Assembly: GCA_001557505.1 (NCBI GenBank) | Contig: LSAX01000005.1 | Span: 682,001-746,000, forward strand | Direction of reading: 5' to 3' | DNA from: Reticulascus tulasneorum | Taxonomy: Eukaryota > Ascomycota > Sordariomycetes > Glomerellales > Reticulascaceae | DNA length: 64,000 nt | In this document: in pieces, positions 1 to 10,876 of the stretch | Layout: every line of letters starts with the position of its first letter | Numbering within the stretch: position 1 is the first letter of the stretch | Notes under the pieces: model-generated | Database searches by the model: none | Told to the model about the DNA's origin: nothing | The model's input: the letters and a program-made list of their open reading frames with translations, nothing else | Program-made: the position numbers and the translations under genes

Positions 1-367
1 TCGCCAGTTGCAATAATCTTGAACTCAAAAACATGGAACAGATTTGGAATCCCGGACGGATGACTAAGTAAAAAGTCGCCTCTTGAGTTTAAACCACGGG
101 AGGATTGTTATAATTCGTTTCCTAAGAAATAAAACCGCGTCATCTCCACGTATTTTCATCCTCTGTTAAGGGTAGGCCTGCGGCTAGTGGTGTGTGGTGC
201 TCCATTATGACTCGAACTGGGATCGACGGACGGAAGTTAGTCCGAGATATTTTGGGGTATTGCGCTGGGAATCTCAGTCTCTTGATTTTGAACTCCGCCG
301 TCTAAGTACGCCATGCAATGCTTGCAAATTCAAAATACAATGGAACCACCACCATCCAGTGACCGTC
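1..367. other. 3' flank of prp17, no gene seen
   Basis: Non-coding sequence downstream of the prp17 stop. A 113-codon open frame on the plus strand overlaps the end of prp17 and has no recognisable content. I see no other feature. Confidence 0.5.
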
Positions 368-2064
368 TCAGTCCCAATACCTAATCTCGCCATCCATCCC
401 CGCGGAGACAAGCTTGCTCGTCTCTTGAGGATGCCACTGCACACATGTAACAGCCTGGTTTCCCGCTTTCAACTTATGATACATTTTACATGTCTTCCAG
501 TCCCAGAAGGCGATGAACCCTTGAGTGTCACCTGACGCGAGGAACTGCCCATCCGGACTAATTGATACGTCAATCGCGGTTCCCGCGTTGTTGTGTCCGC
601 GGTAGCTCTTCTTGCGATTCTGCCTGAACTTGTCCGTTGCGCCATAGACGACGATCTGGTTGTCGGAGCTCCTGTGACGGGTTAGTTTATGTTAAAAGAC
701 AAAAGAAGGGGGTCAGGGGTGACGGACTGATAGGCGACGTATTTGCCGGTAGGATGAAGGGCAGCCCGTGTCATAGGGTACATGTAAGGCTCCGCGATGT
801 ATTTGATGGGGACTGGAATGTTGTAGTCCCAGGCGCGCAGAGACTTGTCATCAGACGTAGTCATGAAGCGGCGGTTCTCATCCACGAAGACAATCGAGTT
901 GATCGCCGCAAGATGGTGATCTAAAAAAACGTTAGCCATTCAGCGCGGCCTGAGAGGAGCTGGGAACTTACCGTATTCCTGCATGACCTCATTTCCAGCT
1001 CGGGTATCCCACTGGATAATCTTTTTGTCGGACATACCTGCCAGGAACTCGTGAGAGTTCTCTGGGGACGGATTGAATTGAATGCAATGCGGCGTCTTGC
1101 CCGTTGTGAACTTGCTGATGCAAGTACCCGTCTCTGTATCCCAAAGCTTGATCATGCGATCAAAAGATGAGGAAATGAACTGCGTGCCGGAGATATTGAA
1201 GGAGACGTCCGAAACAGCCTTCGTATGGCCAGAATATGTCCGAAGCAGCTCTCTTTCGTGGTAGACATCCCATATCTTGACCGTACAGTCTGCAGACGCC
1301 GAAAGCATAAGATGGCCGGCATTGGGGTAGAACCGCAAGGCCGTGACAGCCTTGGTATGATTCTTCCAGGAATGTATTTGTTTTTTGGGGATGTAGTTCG
1401 TAACGCTGCCGGGCTCTTTTCGCAAGTCGATATCCAGATCTTGGGGTATGGTAGTCCATGACCGTCCTTGATAGTCGTACTCTTGCGATCCGTTGAATGT
1501 CGATGTCTCCTCCCCCATCTCTTCAACTTCTTTCCGCCTTGCAATCGCCTGTTCTGGGGCGCGAATGACGGTCCCACTCTCCACGACGTCCTCTTCCTCT
1601 TCAATTTCTTCATACTCCTCATCGCTTGCGAGCTCCTCACCCTCCCCTACCACCTCATACTCCTCGCGCTTGTACTTCGCCCAAGGCCCAATATATGCGC
1701 CATCACCGTCCACAATCGAGGCATCTCCCTTCTTCTCTCGGCCGGACCTTATTCGTGCTGCTTCCTCTTTCAGCGCTTCCCCTGTTTGGTACTCTCGTTC
1801 CGGCCCGCCTCTGCGCTCGATCGCCCTGTGTTTACTTCGAAAGGTATGTTCGGATAAGTGTGTCTCCTCCGCGTAGCCAGTCAGAATATTCTTGCGCTTC
1901 ACGGCAACAGTGTCGTCCTTGAATGGGTTTGCTGGTCCAAGCCTTGGGCGGGCAAGGTCCTCGCCGGTGTAGGGCACAACGGCATGGTCTGGTAGAGCTT
2001 CTTGTCGGACTATCAGCGCATCCTGCGGCGCCATATTTGGCGGATAGTCCCCGAAGTTTGCCAT
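368..2064 (-). CDS. prp17: Pre-mRNA-splicing factor Prp17/Cdc40 (WD40)
   Basis: Spliceosome factor needed for the second catalytic step of splicing; acts in the nucleus. Three exons fit: 2064-972, 920-728 and 671-368, summing to 530 codons (529 aa). The first 200 residues are charged and low in structure, with an acidic run near residues 145-165. Seven WD40-type blades follow, with motifs such as VKIWD, IKLWD, IIQWD, LRAWD and a final IRYWD directly before the stop. Introns are 51 and 56 bases. The second donor (GTCCGT) is weak but is the only one that keeps the YQSSDNQ junction in frame. Start is the first ATG of the long first exon. The protein is complete and of normal family length. Confidence 0.93.
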
Positions 2065-2785
2065 ATTGCACGGGAAGTATATGCGTCGACAAAGGTGTAT
2101 CCTGCTGGCCGCAGCGAGAATATTGGCCTTCGTCAGGAAGTTGGAGCCCGATCAAGAGAACTACCTTTCGTCGCGATCTTCAGACGCGGGCGAAAAAACG
2201 GGCGGTCACGTGACACACTCACCAGCCTCATCCACCATTCTCTGGTTTCAAGGGTCGGAACTGCCTTGGATTGGAGGATTGAGGCATGAGAAAACAGTAG
2301 AAGTGGGAGAGACCAGGGTCTATGATTCGAGATCCTCTAACTGCGATTTCGCGGGCCCTTATAGATCTTGAAAGCATTGGTTGGGCAGGTATTGTCATTA
2401 ATCAATTATCGCAACGGTAGCTCCGAAGCCTGGCCAGCCTCGAACCAAGGGAATAGTAACGAGTACTTATGGTCTTCCACAGTATAGTCTTCTCTTTAAC
2501 TCGCCTTATTCCGCCACTTAACCCTCATATCCGCCACGCCCTGGTAGGGACCTTGCGCCCGGCCGCTTCACCGGGGTGTCAGCGCCAACCACCTTTCCAA
2601 CCCCGCAATCTGGTATCAAGTCCCAAGTCTAGCAAAAACCAACCGAACCATATGCCCTCGAAAGTAGCCTCCCAAGTGCGTCTAGAGCAGAAGCAACAGT
2701 GAGCAAGTCCAAGTAGTTGATCTAGCCAGCACGTTGTAGTATGTACTCGAATCTGTCGTGTTTCGTTCGCGAGGAGGGATCCCCT
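2065..2785. other. Intergenic, prp17 promoter and erv14 3' side
   Basis: Holds the upstream region of prp17 (reading left) and the 3' flank of erv14. A GGTCACGTGAC palindrome lies near 2203-2213, a possible bHLH/E-box type site. No gene is supported; the short open frames match nothing. Confidence 0.4.
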
Positions 2786-3454
2786 CTAATGGGTCTCGTC
2801 CTTGATCAGGGCGACGATCATGCTGTAAAGGTAAAAGAAGAACATGATGAGGTGAAAACCAAGCTTCACAAATGATTCCTGTGTCCAAGTTAGATCACGC
2901 TCTACGCAGCTCAATGATTGCTGAGCGTACCTTCTTGTGCACGTTGAGCTTTCGGAAGATCTCCGTGGCGTCCAAGAGATGAGTGTTGTCTACAATCCTG
3001 ATGCGCAAGTCAACATATATCCCTCAAACAGAGCGGCAGCTATGCGACGTACTTCTTGACATTGTATGCCACAAGCGGCAAGTTGAGAATCAGAGGCAGC
3101 CAGTATCCGTTGATAAGGAACATGAAAGTCAAGAATCCATGGACAGCTGCTTCGGGGATGATGTAGGTGTTCAAGCGGTTGCAGAGGTCAATGGGGTTGA
3201 TGTAGTCACTGTTACACGGGCATCATCAGCGAAAGAGCTCAGAGTAGGAGAGGTAGCCTGATTGCAGGAGCTTGCCGGAGCAGAGTGCAGCATGGGCACA
3301 AGCTTCCAAGCTGCAGAGGGTACGAAGCTTGAGTAGCGAGGAGGGCTTACCATTCAAGATCGCTGTACATGATGGTGAAAAAGACCTGCAAGAACAGGTT
3401 GACGGCGTTCACCAACACCGCAAAGAGGTATAACCACGCTTCGCCGGACATCAT
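2786..3454 (-). CDS. erv14: Erv14/cornichon ER cargo receptor
   Basis: Small integral membrane protein that loads transmembrane cargo into COPII vesicles at the ER. Four exons: 3454-3351, 3208-3053, 2997-2931 and 2878-2786, giving 139 aa, the usual family size. The translation starts MMSGEAWLY, has a hydrophobic segment near residues 8-27, the conserved [14 protein letters not shown] block at the exon 1/2 junction, a second hydrophobic stretch (about 60-78), the [17 protein letters not shown] block, and a last membrane segment ending in the acidic tail IKDETH. The second Met is equally likely to be the start because orthologues begin MSGE. The gene is broken up into exons as short as 67 bases, so it is easily missed by ORF calling. 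Confidence 0.92.
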
Positions 3455-4235
3455 GGCCGCAGGATAAGATCACACAGAGTAGTTCGAGTAGGTCGCAATA
3501 TACACGTCGGAGTCAACAACAAAGCTTGGATGCTGCTGAACAAAGCGTCGAGGCGGCGGTCAGAGAATGCGATTCGGGTATAGGACTCGATGTCACTCGA
3601 GGAATCTCGCGCCGGAGGTTTGCAGTTGGATGGTGGATGATGACGATGATGCAACTTAGCAATCAGGACAAGTACTGCGACAAATATGCGGGAACGTCGG
3701 ACTATCGGGACAGATACGTGTGAGGTTGGGAAAAGAGGTGTAGTTGGCCTTGTTGGGAGGAAATGCTGGAGGGTGGGCTGCAACGGGGTATCAACCACAC
3801 TCGATGATGAAAGAGGCTCGATGCCTTGCCCAAGATCCACGCAGGATTTTTATCGCGCCCACTTCCAGCCCATCACCGCTCAGTCGCTTGCGGAAGCGCG
3901 GCGGAACCCTGCTAGCGGAAGGCGCTATGACCGACTGCTGGTAGAGGCGCTCTGATGTTGAGGTGGCTGGAATTTTCGCCTGTGGCGGGTTTTGTCAGCG
4001 CCCGGAAGCACATGTGAAATCCACTGAGGCGAACAGCCTGGAAGCACGAGACCATATATGCAAACAGGCAGACGTGGGAGAATGTCATGGCTTTATGTCA
4101 CGTAGGTATGCATTGAACACGGGAGAAAAATGCGAATAATTCCTTGCCCAATTTTGGAGATGTACGGATCTGTACCACCTCGAATGACTCTTGACTCACT
4201 ACCAATTCCAACCCCTAGCTGCAAAGGATCCTCGT
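3455..4235. other. Intergenic, erv14 promoter
   Basis: Upstream region of erv14 and 3' flank of the methionine aminopeptidase gene. Small plus-strand open frames near 3526-3955 show no recognisable protein. Nothing else seen. Confidence 0.4.
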
Positions 4236-5651
4236 CTATGGCTTATCGGCAGCGCCGTTCGTACCATTTGCCTCAACCGTCGCCTTCGGTGTCGCATCTG
4301 GCATTGGCACCGGGCCACCTGGAGAATCCGCCTTCCTGGCCGTCAATATCTCCACGCCATCCTCCGTGACGAGAAGTGTATGCTCTAGTTGATAATTAGC
4401 AATGCGAACGAGCAGTGCGCCATGTGATCTCCGATGCTTGGGTAATGGGGGCAGCTTACCAAACTGAGCCGTTCTCTTTCCATCAATCGTTGTACTAGTC
4501 CAGTTGTCGGGCCATGTAACGTCTCGATATTTACCGAGAGCAATCATAGGCTCTATGGTAAATGTCATTCCTGGCTTGCACTCGCCAACCGTCTTATTCT
4601 TCGCATAATGTGGAACATTTGGTGCACAGTGGAAGAGCTTGTGGATACCGTGACCACAATATGTTCGAATCGTGCTGCAGCCCTTGCTCTTCGCGTGCTT
4701 CTCAATGATGTTTCCAAACTCCCTGATGAGCGTTCCTGGCTTGACGAGCTTGATGGCTTCCTCAAGACACTCCCTGGCAGCCTCAACTACCCTGACGGAG
4801 TCGGGATCTGCCTTTGCCCGATCTCCGATATAGTATGTTTCATTCAGGTCGCCGTGATAGCCCTCGTGGAATAACGAGACATCGATGTTGAGGATATCGC
4901 CATCCATCAATATTCGCTGATCCGGAATACCGTGGCAGATTACCTCGTTGACCGAAGTGCAAACCGACTTGGGGAAGTGGTTGTAGTTAAGCGGCGAAGG
5001 GTACGCCTGCGACGCGATATTAGTCTCTTCCCCCGCGGGACATGTGGAAGGCACTCACTTTTCGCTCCACGCACGCCTTGTGCACAACCTCATCGATGTA
5101 GTCCGTTGTGACACCAGGCTTGGCAGCTGCCGCTGCAATGTCCAGTACTTCTCGGGACAGCCTACAGACCTTGCGCATCGCCTCCTGACCCTTTGCATCC
5201 AGAAGCTCAATCTTGTTTTTGCTCAGCATTGATCTGTTGTATTTGGGTATCCCATCTTCCCACCAGTCTGGGTGCGGAATGCTTTTCGGAACCGTGCGGC
5301 GTTCAGACAGTGGATATACAGGGCGGAGGGACCCGGTGAATGGGTAGGAGGGAAAGGGGTTGAAGTAACCCGTCTCTGGATCAGGTTTAGAGACTACCTT
5401 CGGAGCAATGATATGGTGGAGAATACTTGTCTGTGTCTTGTGCATGCTCTTGTGGGAGTTCTGCAGAGGTCAGCGCGGAGTATACGGATGCATGGAGCAG
5501 CAAAACCTACCCAGTTCCTCTTAAAGCAGTCTTGCGAGCAAAAGTAACTGTCCTTGACTCCCAACTTGAGACAAGTAGGACATTGCAACGACCCGGCATC
5601 ATTCTCGCAGTCTGCCCCAAGGCACTTCTTTTTCGCAGGTGGTTCTGGCAT
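4236..5651 (-). CDS. map1: Methionine aminopeptidase 1 (M24, zinc-finger type)
   Basis: Cytosolic enzyme that removes the initiator Met from nascent chains at the ribosome. Exons 5651-5511, 5460-5059, 5006-4460 and 4384-4236 sum to 413 codons (412 aa). Residues about 9-45 form the C6H2/MYND-like ribosome-binding zinc finger (CLGADC, CPTC, FCSQDC). The M24 pita-bread domain follows, with metal-ligand motifs NIDVSLF and GDLNETY, the GHGIHKLFH histidine block, TFTIEPM, and the last Glu ligand in the AQFEHTLL segment created by the last splice. The C-terminus is a short low-complexity tail. It is head-to-head with the kynurenine monooxygenase gene, 414 bases apart. Confidence 0.93.
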
Positions 5652-6065
5652 CGTGGCTGTCTTTGCGCTTGGTGGGGTAGCAGTTGTAAGGGGAATGTTT
5701 CGGATCCCTCAGAACGGATGATGGTAAGTGAATAACGAGCTGTGTTACTCGAATATTGTCGATATAGCCTTTATGAAGAGACTATAGACACTGCAGATAC
5801 TACTGCTTGAGCTTGCAACAGGTAGAAAGAAGTGGTTCCGACTGTGAGGCACTGACCTCGAGTTCGTTCTTTGATTTGGAAAGGGCGTGCTGCGCTGAAT
5901 TTTAGTGGATAGACCACTGTTAGTCAGCTATCGGCTTATCGCCACTGCCGGCAAATAGCCGGGCGATGTCGCATTCATTCGGTGTTCTCGGGAACTAAGC
6001 TCACGCGACTTGTCGAAGTCTTTCATTTTTTCCGTCTCTCAAATACTAACTAGAACCTGGCCAAA
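5652..6065. promoter_or_regulatory. Divergent promoter map1 / bna4
   Basis: A 414-base region between two outward-reading starts. It must hold both promoters. CT-rich sequence lies just before the bna4 ATG. No specific operator was identified. Confidence 0.5.
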
Positions 6066-7981
6066 ATGGCCAAAAGTCAGAAGATTGTTGTAGTTGGAGC
6101 TGGACCAGTTGGGTCCTTGGCGGCTCTATATGCTGCGAGAAGAGGTTATGATGTCGAGATATATGAACTGAGACCTGGTGAGTCTTATTCCTTTCAATTG
6201 CCCCACCAAGATCGAGACAACCACTGTGATCTTCATTGAGAGCAGGGCCGCCATCCCGCTTTTTATATCATCTGAAAACTGCATTCATGCTTTGAAAAAT
6301 GACTTGAAATACGGGGTGCTCATCGTCGATGCTGTTTTTCAAGGGCCTGGCTGTCTGAGAAGTCAAGTTATAGCCTCTGTGAAAATGAACTGCCTCGGCC
6401 AGTTGACGTTTGAGGGATATTTTACCGAAGTTATCGCATCGGGACTGACAATTGCTAGATCTTCGAGATCCGTCGACGACACCTTTGAACTTTACCCGGT
6501 CCATAAATCTGGCTCTCTCGGAGCGTGGCATTAATGCTATGCGCAGTGCTGGCCAGCCAGGTTTACTAGAACATGTCTTTGGCGCCACGATACCCATGAG
6601 GGGACGGATGATTCATGGGAGAAATCTCAAAGGTGACTTGTACGAAGTCTCTCAGGACTATGACATTCATGGACGAGTAAGCCAAGTCCACCTGCAATTG
6701 TGGTAGATTGTAGCAGAGTTGTCAAGAAAGCGGCTGACGTGGAAACAGGCCATCTATGCTGTTGACAGGGCTGGCTTGAATAAACGGCTACTTGATATCC
6801 TAGAGGCTATGCCCAACGTCAAGTTCTTCTTCAACCACAAACTCACTGGTGCAGACTTCCGGAAGTGCACGGCTTGGTTTGAAGTCAAAGGGCAGGAGTC
6901 AGCCATTGGCCGCGCAAAGGAAATTGAAATCGAGTTTGATTTCATGATTGGGGCCGATGGCGCGCATTCCGCCGTCCGATTCCACCTGATGAAGTTCACG
7001 CAGATGACCTACAGCCAAGAGTATATCGATACTCTGTGGTGTGAATTTCATATCAAGGCAGCGAATGGTACGGGGCCGGACAAGTTCAAGATCTCACCCA
7101 ATCACCTGCATATCTGGCCGGGCAAGGACTTCATGTTCATTGCAATACCAAGCGATGTAAGTAACACGAGCTTGGAATTGCCTTTTACTGACCATCTCGT
7201 CTAGGATGGGTCTTTCACCAGCACACTTTTCATACCAAGCGAGCAACTTGCGACATTAGAAGAAAACCCGTCAAATGTTCCAGCATTCTTCGATAGACAT
7301 TTCCCTGGCGTCACAAGCATCATCCCGCCGAACGAGCTTATTGAATCCTTCAAAATTAATCCACACTTGCCTTTGATTAGTGTCAAGTGCCGGCCATATC
7401 ATTACAAGGCTTCGGTAGTTATTTTAGGTGATGCCGCACATGCCATGGTACCGTTTTATGGTCAGGGTATGAACGCAGGCTTGGAAGATGTCCGGATCCT
7501 CTTTGCAAGCCTGGACAAGCATTGCCAGATGGACGAGAACAACGCTCCGACAGGCGAGACAGACGATTCTGCAACGTTCACTTATCATAGGGCGATGGCC
7601 TTGGCAGAGTACACGGCCAACCGGGCTGCGGATGCGCATGCCATCAACGACTTGGCACTACAGAACTACACGGAGATGCGCGCCAGCGTTCTGTCATTCA
7701 AATATCGACTCCGCAAGTATCTGGAAGAAAAGATGTCCGTGTACGTACCTGGCATGGGGTGGCAGACCAAGTACTCTCGTGTCAGCTTTGAAAACGAGAG
7801 GTATTCGGAGGTGGTTACCAAGAGTGATTATCAAGGAAAAGTCCTCTTGCAAATGTTCACCGCCCTGGCATGTAGCCCGTTGATTGTGTCGGCGGCAGTG
7901 ATATGGTGGAAACGGCCACAGAGCGTTATGTCTATTTACAGAACCACTTTGCAGTGGTTGCTTCGCTCCGCTGGAGGCTGA
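6066..7981 (+). CDS. bna4: Kynurenine 3-monooxygenase
   Basis: FAD-dependent hydroxylase turning L-kynurenine into 3-hydroxykynurenine in the tryptophan-to-NAD pathway; normally on the outer mitochondrial membrane. Exons 6066-6177, 6459-6676, 6749-7156 and 7205-7981 give 504 aa. The N-terminal Rossmann motif reads [20 protein letters not shown], the [15 protein letters not shown] substrate block follows the first splice, then [10 protein letters not shown] and the second FAD motif [22 protein letters not shown] hydrophobic C-terminal segment fits a membrane tail. Intron 1 is 281 bases, far longer than the other two (72 and 48). Confidence 0.94.
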
Positions 7982-8558
7982 AAAGGGGTGGTGTGCTTAG
8001 ACCCTGTGTAATTAACCTTGTACATTGTTTGTACATTCGTCGGATTGATGTAAGCAGCAAGTATATTGATTTGTAAATATGTATCAACGGTTGAACATGT
8101 CATGGTTGGGGCTGCTAGTATTTTGATCTCGGTGTTTCTCTTCCTACTAGCCACTAGCTGAACCTCACCCTGACGTTTTCTGTACGCCAGTCAGCAGATT
8201 ATAAGCATGTAGAAGGTTCAAGGTTTCACCGGTTTGCCGCTTCCAAACTGACGAAGTTTCCATTTCCAGTGCCTCTGTGAGATGAACCAAAGCGTGAGTT
8301 CAGTGAATGCTGAGATGTAATTGACGTGTCGAATCAGGCAAGCTCATCCGGAACCTGCACACTTAGTACCAAGATAGGCAAGTGCGTGCCTGCCTTTGAG
8401 TCCCAACCCTTTTTTAAAGATATTCTGGGAATCTCTTCTGCGAACTTCAAGCAATTTCATTCACTGTTCGCAACACACAGCAACCTCCCTCGCGATATCT
8501 TCATACCCAAAGACACTACAGTCATTATTCACACACCATCGTCCAACTATCTCTCAAT
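7982..8558. other. Intergenic, promoter of secreted protein gene
   Basis: 3' flank of bna4 followed by the leader of the secreted protein gene. The last 100 bases are pyrimidine-rich, as usual near fungal transcription starts. No gene seen. Confidence 0.4.
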
Positions 8559-9287
8559 ATGAAGCAACAACTCTCACTCGTGGTTATGTGCCTCTTGATG
8601 GCCATGGCTATGATGGTAAGTCCACTCCTCGTGTTGAAGAGGTAGCACATGAAAGAATTAATAGGCTGAGATATGTCCAGATCCACGCTATTCCAGGACT
8701 TTCCACCGACGGCCTCTCCAATCATCCTGAAATGATCTCAGAAATGACATTCACTGGCCCCCTCTACCCTGGCGGAGAAGATGTCAAGCTCTCCGGAACT
8801 GCCAAGAGCATCTACTATCAGCTACGGACTCTGAATCCAGACTACGACGAGGAATTCAAAGACCACGTGTCTCCCGAGCGCCGCATCTCGGTCGCGCCAG
8901 CAAAAGACGACAGTGGTATTTTTGATTGCAACAAGCTCCTTGTCTGCGACAGCAAGATCATCCTCAAAGAAGGAGTTCCATACCTTCGCGGCAACCATGG
9001 CTTGTGCGGTGTCAAGGGCGGCGAGGGTCGATGCTCCCGTGTTAGCTGCTCCTGGAAGGCGGGTATCTACCTTTGCAACAACACCCCCATTGTAATGCCG
9101 ACCTCTTCTATGACCGTCGAATTTCACTGATTTCTTTTAGGAGCAGCAAGTGAGCTGCAGTGAAATTGCGGATTGGACTGTTGCACTTGTCGAGAAGTGC
9201 AGCGCCTCCTCCTTCTTCCGTTACATCTCTGGCGAATACTTCGTCAGACCCGAGTTCAAGGTGCAAGTCCACGACGCACGATGCTAA
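8559..9287 (+). CDS. Secreted cysteine-rich protein, unknown function
   Basis: Not recognised. Three exons, 8559-8615, 8681-9091 and 9141-9287, give 204 aa. The start is a hydrophobic secretion signal (MKQQLSLVVMCLLMAMAMM then IHA across the first splice). The mature part carries nine cysteines, dense in the second half (FDC, LVC, GLC, GRC, VSC, YLC and others), implying disulfides outside the cell. No cell-wall anchor or catalytic motif is visible. The exon phases are all zero, and the last codons are DARC then stop. The profile resembles effector-like or wall-associated fungal proteins, but that is inference from composition only. Confidence 0.75.
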
Positions 9288-10315
9288 GTGGTGAGAAGTG
9301 CTTGAACTCTCACTCGTGTTGGTGGAATTCTCTATACATAGCATACTTAGAAAGGTGGTTTGACGTTTGACCGTCACATCGTTGCTGTGGGCGACTCGAC
9401 CGAGATAATGCAACCCACTATACAATTCACTTGCTACCTGTTCATCAAAGGAGCTTCACAGCACTATGCATTGCATGTCGCCTCTTCCAATCTGGCCTAG
9501 ATAATTTGCACTCGTGGCGTATCCGCTCTAACTATTAGGCTGTGGTTGCTATTTAATTTGATGAGACTGATCTATAGGATGAAGCGCGTACCCTCTACAA
9601 ATTGAACCTGGCAGGAGCTCTTTGTAACCTCTTGCTATCTGCCTTCAAATGGTTCCCGTGGTAATAGCATGAGCATCAGTGTCTATGGCCAGGTCGGGCA
9701 GCACAGAAGCCCCAGTTACCACAAAATGAAGCCCATGTCAGTCCTGAGATCATAGAGCCACAGTCATCGGCCACGCATTACGACAGCCGACATCAGGAAT
9801 TCCATGGCTTTTATAATAGAAGGAGTGGAACTACGGCTGGCACGAGGAAAAGACTGTTAGGTAACCGCGCATCTAGACGTTCGTCAAACGCCATTTCGAG
9901 TGAAGTCATTGTGGCTAGAACACTAGTCTGACGATATTCCTCGGACCTTCTGCATTGTTCAAATCCCAGCTCAAATTTTTGAAAGTGCTTCTTCCCTGGT
10001 TGATTCAGATGATGGGAACTGGGTACGAAGCAGATTGCTCATATGAACGACATTGTGGGAAAAGATACCAAAAAGGATGAGGACCTCCAGAACAAGTTAG
10101 AAATCTGGTTTCGAGGATTGCCATTCTCGAATGCTTATCCCAACGTGGGGCAGCCTTAGCCGTTGAGTTACAAACCTGAAACTCTGCGAGTTTATTCATT
10201 TATTCAGCCTGTTCTGTCTTTCCTCTCCCCAAGCTTGGCTGATCTTCAAGCTTCCATGGCAATCCCTCTTTGTTACAGTCTTTGCTCTCTAGAGGATGGC
10301 ACATGGTGGGTGGGT

Positions 10316-10356
10316 AAGTGGGTAGTAAAAAGGAGTGCCGCTTTGTTATTTGGATA
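10316..10356 (+). repeat. Degenerate repeat copy (pairs with 12456-12500)
   Basis: The segment begins AAGTGGGTAGTAAAAA and continues into CTTTGTTATTTGGATAT. The copy at 12456 has CTTTGCCATCTGGACAT, so several differences are C versus T, which could reflect RIP-type decay of this copy. Too short to name an element. Confidence 0.4.
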
Positions 10357-10639
10357 TATAATCAAATGGAACGTCATTGCTATTACCTTCCCTCCTCCGT
10401 ATTATAGGCTTAATAGCTCTCGTCCTATCTGCTCATAATCACCTAAATCTTTCTACTACTTTCCACATTATGATAATTATACGTAAATTCGCGTAATAAT
10501 ACGTAAGATCGCGTTAATTATATTACCTTCTGCGTTATGGTGGTATGGCTGGCGAACCGACCAAACAGCTGTGAAATCTTTTCATCTTCACCAGACTATA
10601 GCTTAGACTCAAGATCTTAAGGAACAAGGAATGGTCGTA

Positions 10640-10761
10640 TGACTGTTGCTACTTACGTCTCTACGCTGGCTCTGAATTCAATTTCTTCTGAATTCAATAG
10701 AAATTGAACCCAGGTTCCCAGGCGACACCACGTGGAGGTGCAGAGTCCGTCTTCGTCGCCC
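10640..10761 (+). repeat. Dispersed repeat copy 1 (inverted match at 30578-30680)
   Basis: Contains CTACGCTGGCT, a variable stretch, then CAGGCGACACCACGTGGAGG and TCTTCGTCGCC. The reverse complement of 30578-30680 carries the same blocks in the same order. The 50-base core (10712-10761) differs at about six positions. It includes the near-palindrome CACCACGTGGAGGTG. It sits 115 bases before the HNH gene start. Possibly a fragment of a transposable element. Confidence 0.6.
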
Positions 10762-10876
10762 CCACCTCCACTTTCTACAGACTCATCAAACTCGGATATC
10801 CCAATTTTGACACCCAACGCTTCTTACCTATCTCCGATTGGTAGCTTAGCGGCGCATCTGCGGAAATAAAGCCAAA

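Larger units (their letters stand above)
9288..10876. other. 1.6 kb gene-free stretch with degenerate repeats
   Basis: No gene is supported. The right part holds repeat remnants: an AT-rich stretch around 10440-10540, a block at 10316-10356 resembling one at 12456-12500, and the dispersed repeat at 10640-10761. The left part (9288-10200) shows nothing identifiable. Confidence 0.5.

Noticed and set aside
6178..6534. 118-codon plus-strand open frame
   Set aside because: It lies over intron 1 and the start of exon 2 of bna4 in another frame; the spliced product restores the full enzyme.
8326..8562. 78-codon plus-strand frame before the secreted protein
   Set aside because: Overlaps the leader of the secreted protein gene in another frame, with no recognisable product.
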